DNA from: CAYOXM01 sp964407925
GTDB taxonomy: Bacteria > Patescibacteriota > Patescibacteriia > SG8-24
Direction: 5' to 3'
Assembly: GCA_964407925.1 (NCBI GenBank)
Contig: CAYOXM010000019.1
Coordinates: forward strand, 1-22,825
Length of the DNA stretch: 22,825 nucleotides
Below are positions 6,966 to 13,153 of the stretch, one piece after another. A program made the translations under genes and the position numbers. Within the stretch, counting starts at the first letter, position 1, and the number at the start of each line of letters is the position of its first letter. A model generated the notes under the pieces. That model ran no database searches. It was not told the origin of the DNA and worked only from the letters and a program-made list of their open reading frames with translations.

Positions 6966-7136
6966 GAAAACGCAAGCGAATACTCGGGGCAGTGACCCCG
7001 CAGACACGGCGTAAACCGCTTGCAGCGGTTTCGCCTCACGCTCGGACCGCGACCGCTGCGACCCTAAAGGATCGGCGGCTCGCGTTCCTGCGCGACGGTC
7101 TGACGGGGGTCACCGCCCTTCGTCGCTTGCGTTTTC
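6966..7136. repeat. Two-hairpin structured element, full copy 1
   Basis: No gene is seen between 6918 and 7272. The element is closed by a perfect 13-base inverted repeat, GAAAACGCAAGCG (6966-6978) with its complement at 7124-7136. Inside, GGGC pairs with GCCC (6987-6990/7115-7118), GTGACCCC with GGGGTCAC (6992-6999/7106-7113) and CAGAC with GTCTG (7001-7005/7098-7102). Hairpin 1 is GGCG + AAACCGCT, loop TGC (7008-7035). Hairpin 2 (7044-7088) has CGCGA/TCGCG, CCGC/GCGG, a two-base bulge TG, CGACCC/GGATCG with loop TAAA, and a one-base C bulge. Two mismatches on the plus strand become G-U pairs on the minus strand, mildly favouring a minus-strand RNA. A copy of the same architecture is at 22415-22551. 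Confidence 0.65.
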
Positions 7137-7151
7137 GGCGGTTGGAAGAAA

Positions 7152-7219
7152 ATCGGCGGCTCTCGCGACTCCGCAACGGTCCGCGAAAAGGAGTCCCGAA
7201 CCGCTTGCGTTTTCGCGGG
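7152..7219. repeat. Truncated 3' half copy of the two-hairpin element
   Basis: ATCGGCGGCT (7152-7161) and CGCTTGCGTTTTCG (7202-7215) repeat the 3' half of the full element (7071-7080 and 7124-7137) at a distance of 78-81 bases. ACGGTC is also shared between them. The 5' half is missing. The fragment can fold on its own through CCGCGAAAA (7181-7189) and TTTTCGCGG (7210-7218). It looks like an imperfect tandem duplication. Confidence 0.55.
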
Positions 7220-7231
7220 AGAGGTACAAAC

Positions 7232-7257
7232 GAAAATCCGCCTTTCGGCGGATTTTC
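7232..7257 (-). terminator. Intrinsic terminator of the methyltransferase gene
   Basis: Perfect 11-base arms (GAAAATCCGCC / GGCGGATTTTC) with a four-base loop lie 14 bases after the methyltransferase stop. TTTTCGTTTGT follows on the minus strand. The near-symmetrical sequence could also act on the plus strand. Confidence 0.8.
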
Positions 7258-7271
7258 TGACGCGTGCGCGT

Positions 7272-7823
7272 TCAGGGCTTCTTACAGACGAAACCGTAGT
7301 GATACGGGCCGGGCACGAAATCCTTGATGATGGTCAGGCCGGCGTCCGTCGCGAGCTTCTTGGCCACGTCCATCTCGACGCGCGTCGCCGGATCGGGACC
7401 GAACCCGACGCCTGCCGGTTTCCAGTCGACGATGATCATCGTACCGCCGGATTTCACCATGCGCGTCGGCTCCTTGATGAGCATGTCCTTCTGCTTTGAA
7501 AGGAAGAGGTTGTTGATGACGAGGCCGATATCCAGAATCCCGTCGGGCAGGCGGATGCCGTTGATGCGCTCGATGTCCCCCCAGACCATTTCGACGTTCG
7601 AGACGCCCTCCATGCGCATGCGGCTCTCGATGCCGTTCAGGACGGACTTGAGGATGTCGACGGCGTACACCTTTCCGGACGGACCGACCATCTTCGCCGC
7701 CGCGAAGATGTAATGACCGAGCGTGCCGCAGCCGAAATCCGCGACAGTCATCCCCTCGCGGATGCCGCCTTCTTCGAGGACCTTAAAGGGGTCGATGAGT
7801 TCCTTGCCCGTGGGTATGTACAT
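7272..7823 (-). CDS. Class I SAM-dependent methyltransferase
   Basis: This 183-residue protein has a Rossmann-type methyltransferase fold. Motif I is VADFGCGTLGHYIF (27-40). The acidic residue binding the SAM ribose is D56 in KVYAVDILKSVL. Motif III-like VEMVWGDIE follows, then ILDIGLVINNLFLS and the strand GGTMIIVDWKP. The layout resembles UbiE/arsenite-type small methyltransferases acting on soluble or lipid substrates, but no substrate-specific feature is visible. It starts 21 bases after the small membrane protein gene and is probably co-transcribed with it and tRNA-Val. A strong terminator follows. Confidence 0.85.
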   Translation of the reverse strand: MYIPTGKELIDPFKVLEEGGIREGMTVADFGCGTLGHYIFAAAKMVGPSGKVYAVDILKSVLNGIESRMRMEGVSNVEMVWGDIERINGIRLPDGILDIGLVINNLFLSKQKDMLIKEPTRMVKSGGTMIIVDWKPAGVGFGPDPATRVEMDVAKKLATDAGLTIIKDFVPGPYHYGFVCKKP

Positions 7824-7844
7824 AAGTAGTGCTAGGTCAGCGGC

Positions 7845-8126
7845 TCATTGCGGCATGGCATTCCTGGCGTCAGGCGGCAGCAGCAGCTGACCGACCGTCG
7901 CGAGGAAGAACGCGCCGAAAAGGTTCAGCGCGACCATGATGCCGAGTATGGCGAACGCGATGCCGAGGAGCTTGTAAAAAAGGCGCGAGCCGCCGTCGAG
8001 GCCGAGATGCTGCTCGGCCCAAGCGACCTGCCCGAAATTGCTCATGTACCACTCCGTCTTGATGACGAGGTGGCAGCCTACCGCGATGATGATGAGTCCG
8101 CCGACGACGCGCAGGATGACTGCCAT
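7845..8126 (-). CDS. Small two-TM membrane protein, uncharacterised
   Basis: This is a 93-residue protein. A first hydrophobic segment lies at about 2-21 (AVILRVVGGLIIIAVGCHLV) and a second at about 52-82 (LLGIAFAILGIMVALNLFGAFFLATVGQLLL). Between them is a conserved-looking polar loop, WYMSNFGQVAWAEQHLGLDGG. I recognise no function. Its ATG lies only 11 bases after the 3' CCA of tRNA-Val on the same strand, without a Shine-Dalgarno. RNA processing of the tRNA 3' end would leave this message with a very short leader. Confidence 0.75.
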   Translation of the reverse strand: MAVILRVVGGLIIIAVGCHLVIKTEWYMSNFGQVAWAEQHLGLDGGSRLFYKLLGIAFAILGIMVALNLFGAFFLATVGQLLLPPDARNAMPQ

Positions 8127-8137
8127 GAAAATGGGGT

Positions 8138-8214
8138 TGGTGGACGATGTAGGGATCGAACCTACGGCCTCCTCGGTGTAAACGAGGCGCTCTAACCAGC
8201 TGAGCTAATCGTCC
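8138..8214 (-). tRNA. tRNA-Val (anticodon UAC)
   Basis: Acceptor arms GGACGAT/ATCGTCC, D-arm GCTCAGCTGGTTAGAGC, anticodon stem CCTCG/CGAGG with loop TTTACAC, and T-arm GTAGGTTCGATCCCTAC are all present. The discriminator is A and CCA is encoded. The anticodon TAC (plus-strand gta, 8178-8180) reads valine codons. The gene for the charging enzyme, valS, lies elsewhere in this window. Confidence 0.97.
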
Positions 8215-8236
8215 GAGGCTCCTCCGTCCGTTTACG

Positions 8237-8265
8237 AGTATAGCCCAACGGCAACGGTCGGGCAA
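8237..8265 (-). promoter_or_regulatory. tRNA-Val promoter
   Basis: On the minus strand TTGCCC (8265-8260) and TATACT (8242-8237) are separated by exactly 17 bases. Transcription would begin about 15 bases before the tRNA. It lies just downstream of the tRNA-Leu terminator, so the two tRNAs are separate units. Confidence 0.75.
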
Positions 8266-8299
8266 ACAAAATCCCTGACCCGAGGGTCAGGGATTTTGT
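8266..8299 (-). terminator. Intrinsic terminator of tRNA-Leu
   Basis: A perfect 15-base stem (ACAAAATCCCTGACC and its complement) with a CGAG/CTCG tetraloop starts two bases after the tRNA-Leu CCA on the minus strand. It is followed by a T-rich stretch (ATTTTGTTTG). The hairpin would release the tRNA precursor almost at its mature 3' end. Confidence 0.9.
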
Positions 8300-8301
8300 T
8301 C

Positions 8302-8388
8302 TGGTGCGGTCGGAGAGATTTGAACTCTCACGAGGTTGCCCCCGCCAGCCCCTCAAGCTGGTGCGTCTGCCAGTTTCGCCACGACCGC
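8302..8388 (-). tRNA. tRNA-Leu (anticodon GAG)
   Basis: This is a class II tRNA of 87 bases. Acceptor arms are GCGGTCG/CGACCGC. The D region is TGGCGAAACTGGCAGACGC. Anticodon stem CCAGC/GCTGG encloses loop TTGAGGG, giving anticodon GAG. A long variable arm (GGGGGCAACCTCGT) follows, then T-arm GAGAGTTCAAATCTCTC, discriminator A and an encoded CCA. It lies 57 bases after the DAG-kinase-like gene on the same strand. Confidence 0.96.
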
Positions 8389-8445
8389 GTATTCCGACGT
8401 GAAGCCAAACTACAGGAAATCCCCGAACTGCGCAAGACCCCGCCC

Positions 8446-9228
8446 TCAGGAGGCGAATGCCCGTTCCCGACCGGTAATGACCTTGAGGCGATCGGGGACG
8501 ATTTCGATCGACACCGCCGTATTGGTGTATTCGCGCCCGTCCGCCGTGACGGCAATCGGTTCCTCGCTCGTGACGGAGAGCCTGCGCAACGGAATCACGC
8601 TCCCCCGGCCGTCGCGCTTGCGGAAAATGCCGCTGAGGACGCCGCCCGACTTCGGGGTGATGAGCGCGTCGAGCCAGCCGTCCATGGGATCGCCGGCCGC
8701 GTATCCGCCCGCGCCGTCCGGCGCCGGCGAACCGTCGCTGCGTAAGTTGCTCACGATGATGTCGCAGTCGGCCGCAAGGGTGGAGATGCGGTACTTGCCG
8801 TCGCCCTCGATGAGGACGTTGCCGCTCGGGATGCGCACGTGCGAAAGGAAAAAATGGCCGTTCACCGAACCGAGGTCGATTTTCTGCGTGACGCGCTTCG
8901 AGAGCACGTCGCAGGCGTCGACGCCGTCGGGAATGCCGAGGGACGACGCGATGACCGACGGCGCGCCCACGGGGATGATGCCGAGCGTGATGTGCGCGTC
9001 GCCCAGCCCCTCGATGACCTTGCCCACCGTCTCGTCGTTGCCGACGACGACGACCGTCTGCGCGCCGCGCTTGGCCTCGTCCCTGATGAGTCCGCGCGCG
9101 TTCGTGAACGGCGTCAGCCTCCCGATCTTTCCGCTGATACCCAAATCCGTGAGCCGCGTCTCGATGCCCGCGAGGACGCGCTCGTATTTCTTTTCCGCGA
9201 GGAAAGTGTCGTAGAGGTAGTAGTACAC
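8446..9228 (-). CDS. Diacylglycerol-kinase/NAD-kinase-fold lipid kinase-like protein
   Basis: This 260-residue protein is related to the DAGK catalytic domain. Residues 58-78 (TVVVVGNDETVGKVIEGLGD) occupy the place of the nucleotide-binding GGDGT loop. Residues 82-100 (LGIIPVGAPSVIASSLGIP) match the following G-x-x-P-x-G-T-x-N-x-x-A region. Both motifs are altered: GGDGT is VGNDET and GTGN is GAPS. The C-terminal half is a beta-rich sandwich as in this family (HFFLSHVRIPSGNVLIEGDG). Family members phosphorylate lipids or sphingoid bases using ATP, but activity here is uncertain. The bactofilin gene ends 10 bases upstream, so the two form one operon. No strong Shine-Dalgarno is visible. Confidence 0.7.
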   Translation of the reverse strand: MYYYLYDTFLAEKKYERVLAGIETRLTDLGISGKIGRLTPFTNARGLIRDEAKRGAQTVVVVGNDETVGKVIEGLGDAHITLGIIPVGAPSVIASSLGIPDGVDACDVLSKRVTQKIDLGSVNGHFFLSHVRIPSGNVLIEGDGKYRISTLAADCDIIVSNLRSDGSPAPDGAGGYAAGDPMDGWLDALITPKSGGVLSGIFRKRDGRGSVIPLRRLSVTSEEPIAVTADGREYTNTAVSIEIVPDRLKVITGRERAFAS

Positions 9229-9238
9229 ACGACCTGAC

Positions 9239-9730
9239 CTACCTGCCGAACAGCGCGTTGACGACCTTCTGCTTCTCCTCCGTCACCTGCTCCTGCTCCA
9301 TGGCGGCGGAACGCGGCTTGTCCGCGGCGGCCTTCCCCGTGCCGCGCGCCGGACGCTCTTCGGCGGCTTCCGTGCCCATGAGTATCTTGCCGTTGAGCGA
9401 CGCGCCGCTCGCGACGACGAGCACCTTCGTCCGCACGTCGCCGTAGACGCGTGCGGTCGGCTCGAGCTCGAGCCGTTCGCCGACGATGAGATTCCCCCGC
9501 ACCTCTCCGGCGATGACGGCGTTCGCCGCCGCGACGTCCGCGGCGATGCGGGCGCGTTCGCCGACGCGGAGGTCCCGTTCCGTGCGCAGGCTCCCCTCGA
9601 CGACGCCCTCGATGAGGACGTTCCCCTGGCTGGCGAAGTCGCCCTCGACTTTCACCGACGCGGCAATGATCGTTTCCGGCTCGTGTCCGTTCTCGCGGCT
9701 GGGCATAGCGTTCTTCTGAAACATAAGCAT
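9239..9730 (-). CDS. Bactofilin family polymer-forming protein
   Basis: This 163-residue protein of the bactofilin (DUF583) family self-assembles into beta-helical filaments that organise cell-wall enzymes and cell shape. The core at about 20-118 is a run of short beta-rungs, including IAASVKVEGDFASQGNVLIEG, VVEGSLRTERDLRVGE, RARIAADVAAANAVIAGEV and KVLVVASGASLNGKI. The N-terminal tail (to about 19) and the Lys/Glu-rich C-terminal tail (120-163) are disordered, as is typical. Start candidates are 9730, 9724 and 9706; 9730 is kept because it lies just below a good promoter. The DAGK-like gene follows after 10 bases. Confidence 0.9.
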   Translation of the reverse strand: MLMFQKNAMPSRENGHEPETIIAASVKVEGDFASQGNVLIEGVVEGSLRTERDLRVGERARIAADVAAANAVIAGEVRGNLIVGERLELEPTARVYGDVRTKVLVVASGASLNGKILMGTEAAEERPARGTGKAAADKPRSAAMEQEQVTEEKQKVVNALFGR

Positions 9731-9751
9731 GGGTGAGTGATATCACGATGA

Positions 9752-9779
9752 AGTATAACAGCGGCCGATTGAGCGTCAA
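9752..9779 (-). promoter_or_regulatory. Bactofilin operon promoter
   Basis: Read on the minus strand, TTGACG (9779-9774) and TATACT (9757-9752) are separated by 16 bases. The expected start point falls near 9745, giving a leader of only about 15 bases. A perfect 10-base palindrome GTGATATCAC (9737-9746) covers this start point and could be an operator. Confidence 0.7.
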
Positions 9780-9807
9780 ACCGCCGCGTTCCTGTGGACA
9801 AGCGCCG

Positions 9808-11409
9808 CTAACCGAGCGGGATGCGGAAACCGAACGTCGAGCCTTTCCCCTTCCCCGGCGACTCGATGACCATCTCGCCGCCGTGCGCGTCGACGATGTT
9901 CTTCACGATGTACAGGCCGAGCCCGGACCCTCCCGTCTCGTCGAAGCGGACGTTTTCGATGCCGCTGCCGACGAGGTCGCGCACCTTTTTCTTCCCCTGC
10001 GGCGAAAGTCCCATGCCCGTATCGCGCACGAGGACGGTCGCGACGCCGGAGGCCGCGCCGACCGAGACCGTGACGCGCCCCCGCGACGTGTACTTGATGG
10101 CGTTATGCACCAGGTTCGCGACGGCGTGATACAGCTTTCCCGCGTCACAGGACGCGATCACGCGTGATTTGGAAAAATCGGCGACGAGCCGCAGCCGCTT
10201 CCCTTTCGCGAGCGGCGACAACTCCCTGATGACGCGGTCCGCGAGGTCGGCGAGGTCCGCATCCTTCCGGAACAGCTTCGTCCTGCCGAGCTCCACCTTG
10301 GCCACGCCGAGAAACGTCTCCACGGTCTCCCCCATCCTGCCTATCGCCTCGGCCGTGGTCGCCACCGCCGCGGACTGGCGTCCGTTGAGCGCGCCCAAAT
10401 CGCCGCGCTGCAGCATGTCGAGGTAGCTCCGCACGCCGCCGATCGGGGCGCGGAGCTGGTGCGTGACGAACGAGACCAACCGCGACTTCATCTTGTCCGC
10501 CTCGATGAGCTGGCCGTTCATGCGCACGAGTTCGCCGTTGAGCATCTCGATTTCGCGGAGCCGCGCGATCTCCCTCGTCGCGGTGCGCACCGAGGCCGAA
10601 CCGACGAGGACGAGGACGATGAGCATGACGAGCCGCATCGCGAGGCTGAGCGGGGTCTGCGAGATGACGATGTCGATGATGAGCGCGAGGATGGCGAGCA
10701 GCGCGAACGCCTCGAGGCCGGACCGGTGGACAGGCACCTGGAACCGCGCCGGTTCGGCGGCGTACGCGACGAGCAGGCCGCCGGCGGCGGTCGTGGCGGC
10801 GATGAAATGACCGTACCAGAGCGGGTTCGAAGCCGCGGAAAGGTCGCCGTAATACAGGAAGGCGAAAAGCGGCGGGAAAATCAGGAAAAGGCCGGCCACG
10901 AGCGCGGCCATCCGCGAATCCTCCACCGCCTCTTCCCGCGCGACGGCGAGCGCGGCGTCGAACGCGCCGACGATCGAGAGCGCGAAATACGACCCGAGGA
11001 GCCGGCCGCCCATCGTGCCGAGGACGTTGGACCCGGACGGCGAAACGACGGCGTCGGTCATGTAGGCGACCCAGAACACCAGGACGCTCGGCGCGAGCAG
11101 CGCGGCCGCGAGCGACGCCTTGGGCGCGCCGCCGCGCCGGCGGGCGTCGACGAGCAGGATGAAAAACGGCGGGAGGAACGAGGCGATGAAGAACAGCGTC
11201 CGCAGCCAGAATGACGCCTGGAACGGCGTGACGGACGTGCGCCACAGCGCGTACGCGAAGAGCCAGAACGCGGCGGACAGCAGGAGGCCGCCGAGCGGCT
11301 CGTTGCGCCGGTCGGCCTTGCGGTCGGAAAACGCCCAAAGTCCGACGACGAGCAGCGTCGTCGCGGCGAGCAGGGTGTTGTGGGTGAGAAGCGCTTGGAG
11401 GGGCGGCAT
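9808..11409 (-). CDS. Sensor histidine kinase with multi-TM N-terminus, second of a tandem pair
   Basis: This is a 533-residue membrane kinase. Residues 1-275 contain about eight hydrophobic segments (a 7TM-type sensor region). A short linker (REIARLREIEMLNGELVRMN) leads to the dimerisation/phosphoacceptor domain with H317 in FVTHQLRAPIGG. The ATPase domain has the N-box NLVHNAIKYT (N436), G1 DTGMG (463-467), G2 GGSGLGLY (493-500) and a GKGSTF element. The H-box is unusual: the acidic residue after His is Gln, and the Thr/Asn at H+4 is Ala321. No periplasmic domain, PAS domain, receiver domain or adjacent response regulator is seen. It starts six bases after the upstream kinase stops, so both are co-expressed. 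Confidence 0.92.
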   Translation of the reverse strand: MPPLQALLTHNTLLAATTLLVVGLWAFSDRKADRRNEPLGGLLLSAAFWLFAYALWRTSVTPFQASFWLRTLFFIASFLPPFFILLVDARRRGGAPKASLAAALLAPSVLVFWVAYMTDAVVSPSGSNVLGTMGGRLLGSYFALSIVGAFDAALAVAREEAVEDSRMAALVAGLFLIFPPLFAFLYYGDLSAASNPLWYGHFIAATTAAGGLLVAYAAEPARFQVPVHRSGLEAFALLAILALIIDIVISQTPLSLAMRLVMLIVLVLVGSASVRTATREIARLREIEMLNGELVRMNGQLIEADKMKSRLVSFVTHQLRAPIGGVRSYLDMLQRGDLGALNGRQSAAVATTAEAIGRMGETVETFLGVAKVELGRTKLFRKDADLADLADRVIRELSPLAKGKRLRLVADFSKSRVIASCDAGKLYHAVANLVHNAIKYTSRGRVTVSVGAASGVATVLVRDTGMGLSPQGKKKVRDLVGSGIENVRFDETGGSGLGLYIVKNIVDAHGGEMVIESPGKGKGSTFGFRIPLG

Positions 11410-11415
11410 GGCGCG

Positions 11416-13098
11416 TCACGATTTTGCCTTCCCCGGACGAGGTACGCATTCGCCGCCGGCGCGCGAAGGGACGACGAGGGCGAACGTGGTCCCCTTCCCC
11501 GGGGCGGTCCGGTCGATCCAGATGTCGCCGCCCATGCTCCGCGTGAACATCGCGCAGATGTACAGGCCGAGTCCCGTGCCGCTCTCGCGGAGCACGCCCG
11601 GTTCGCGCGCGCGGTAGAACTTCTGGAACACCTGCCGCGCCTCGTCGGAGGTCATGCCGATGCCCTCGTCCTTGACGGTGATCATGATGCCCCTGCGGCG
11701 CGACGCCGCGCGCGCCGACACCTCGATGGTCCCGCCTTCGGAATACTTGATGGCGTTGTCGATGAGGTTGGTCAGGACCTCGTGCAGCTTCTCCTGGTCC
11801 ACGAAGGCTTCGATCGGCTTTTCCGGACGGCCCACGAAGGCGACCTCGACGCGCCGCTGGCGCGCCTTGATCGCCATCTCCTCGACCGCCTGATCGATGA
11901 CCAGCCGCACGTCGACCATGGCGCAGACGTACTCGAGCTTGTTCTTCTCGATGCGCGTCACGTTGAGCATGTTGTTGACCATCTGCACGAGCCGCTCGTT
12001 CATCGAATACATCTGCTCCATCTTGTCCTTCATCGCGCCGTCGAGCGCCCCGTACGCGCCCTCGAGGATGAGCGAGAGGTAGCCCTTGATGACGGATATC
12101 GGCGTGCGGAGCTGATGCGAGGCGATGGAGATGAACTCGCTCTTCAGCTGGTCCATCTGCTTCAGGTCCTCGTTGGCCGCGGCGAGCATTTCGGAAAGCG
12201 CATGCAGCTCTTCGCTTCGCCGCACTTCGTCGAGGACGCTCTTGACGAGCAGCGCGGCGACGGCGGCGGTCGCCACGAAGATGCACGAATTGATCGCGAG
12301 ATCGTACGTCGAGGGCGACCGGAAGATCTGAATGAAGTTGAAAAACACGAACGAAGACGCGAACACCTCGGTCGCGATGACCTTGAGGTTGAGCAGGCCG
12401 TGTTTCACGATGGCGTACATCGTGAGAACGACGAAGAACAGCGTGGCGGCCGGCCCGATGACGCTCGCGCGCGTGTAGTTAAAGACGAGCGGGAGGACGA
12501 GGTTGGTCACGATGCCCGAAGACACGACGAGCGCCATGCCCGTGTAGAGGAAGACGATCTGCTTCTTCGTGATTGGACTGTCGGTTTTCTTCCACGTCTT
12601 GTACAAGTTCCGCGCCGCGAGTCCGAAATACAGGAGCAGGTGCAAAAAAAGCGCCGCGTAGAGGGGGCCTGGCGTGAAGTCGGTGCCCCAGTACTCCAGA
12701 CGGACGGACTCGACGTTCACTTTCGTCGGAACGAGGAAAAGCGCGATGATGCTCGGCAAGAAAATGAGCGCCGCCTTGGGCAAAGACAGGTTCGCCACTT
12801 TCTGGGGGAAATAATAGGAAAGGACGAGGAATCCCGCCGAAAGGAAGAACGGCCCGATGATGGCCATTTGCGCCCAAAAAAGGGCGCCGGAATCGGTATG
12901 GATGACGTCCGCCATCGTGGACGAAAAAGTCCAAAAGCCGGTATTGAAGGCGACGAGGAAGAACAGCTGGTTGATCGGGCTCCTTTTGTCTCGCCACAGG
13001 ACCAGCGCGCCGATGGCGAATGCCAAAAACGCCACCGAAAAATTGACGATGGACGTCAGCGTCACGAGCGTCGGTGTGGAGAGCAGGGTTGACAACAT
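11416..13098 (-). CDS. Sensor histidine kinase with 7TM N-terminal region, first of a tandem pair
   Basis: This is a 560-residue membrane kinase. Residues 1-285 hold eight or so hydrophobic segments with the N-terminal 7TM kinase-sensor look (WRDKRSPINQLFFLVAFNTGFW, then YAIVKHGLLNLKVIATEVF). A coiled linker (290-322) leads to H328 in SIASHQLRTPIS. The N-box is NLIDNAIKYS (N448), G1 DEGIG (477-481), the F-box FQKFYR and G2 GTGLGLY (507-513). The residue after His is Gln rather than Glu/Asp, but Thr332 at H+4 is present. No response regulator is adjacent. The second kinase gene follows after six bases. Its first codons overlap the -35 region of the divergent GNAT promoter. Confidence 0.93.
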   Translation of the reverse strand: MLSTLLSTPTLVTLTSIVNFSVAFLAFAIGALVLWRDKRSPINQLFFLVAFNTGFWTFSSTMADVIHTDSGALFWAQMAIIGPFFLSAGFLVLSYYFPQKVANLSLPKAALIFLPSIIALFLVPTKVNVESVRLEYWGTDFTPGPLYAALFLHLLLYFGLAARNLYKTWKKTDSPITKKQIVFLYTGMALVVSSGIVTNLVLPLVFNYTRASVIGPAATLFFVVLTMYAIVKHGLLNLKVIATEVFASSFVFFNFIQIFRSPSTYDLAINSCIFVATAAVAALLVKSVLDEVRRSEELHALSEMLAAANEDLKQMDQLKSEFISIASHQLRTPISVIKGYLSLILEGAYGALDGAMKDKMEQMYSMNERLVQMVNNMLNVTRIEKNKLEYVCAMVDVRLVIDQAVEEMAIKARQRRVEVAFVGRPEKPIEAFVDQEKLHEVLTNLIDNAIKYSEGGTIEVSARAASRRRGIMITVKDEGIGMTSDEARQVFQKFYRAREPGVLRESGTGLGLYICAMFTRSMGGDIWIDRTAPGKGTTFALVVPSRAGGECVPRPGKAKS

Positions 13099-13117
13099 CG
13101 CCGAAAAGTTCTAAATT
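13089..13117 (+). promoter_or_regulatory. GNAT gene promoter overlapping the start of the kinase gene
   Basis: TTGACA (13089-13094), 17 bases, then TAAATT (13112-13117): a perfect -35 and a 4/6 -10 at optimal spacing. The -35 lies inside the first codons of the divergent histidine kinase gene, so transcription of the two directions may interfere. Confidence 0.8.
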
Positions 13118-13153
13118 TCCCAGTCAACGTCCTTTTGCAAAGGGAGGAACGGC

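Noticed and set aside
6947..7327. A 126-codon plus-strand frame in the 6918-7272 gap
   Set aside because: It is Arg-rich, has no ribosome site and runs through hairpins and a terminator into the methyltransferase gene. The region is better explained by structured repeats.
8266..8299. The 15-base perfect inverted repeat as a mobile element end
   Set aside because: It directly follows the tRNA-Leu CCA and carries a T-rich tail, so it is an intrinsic terminator.
10145..12286. A 713-codon minus-strand open frame
   Set aside because: It overlaps both histidine kinases in another frame, is extremely Arg-rich and shows no family resemblance.
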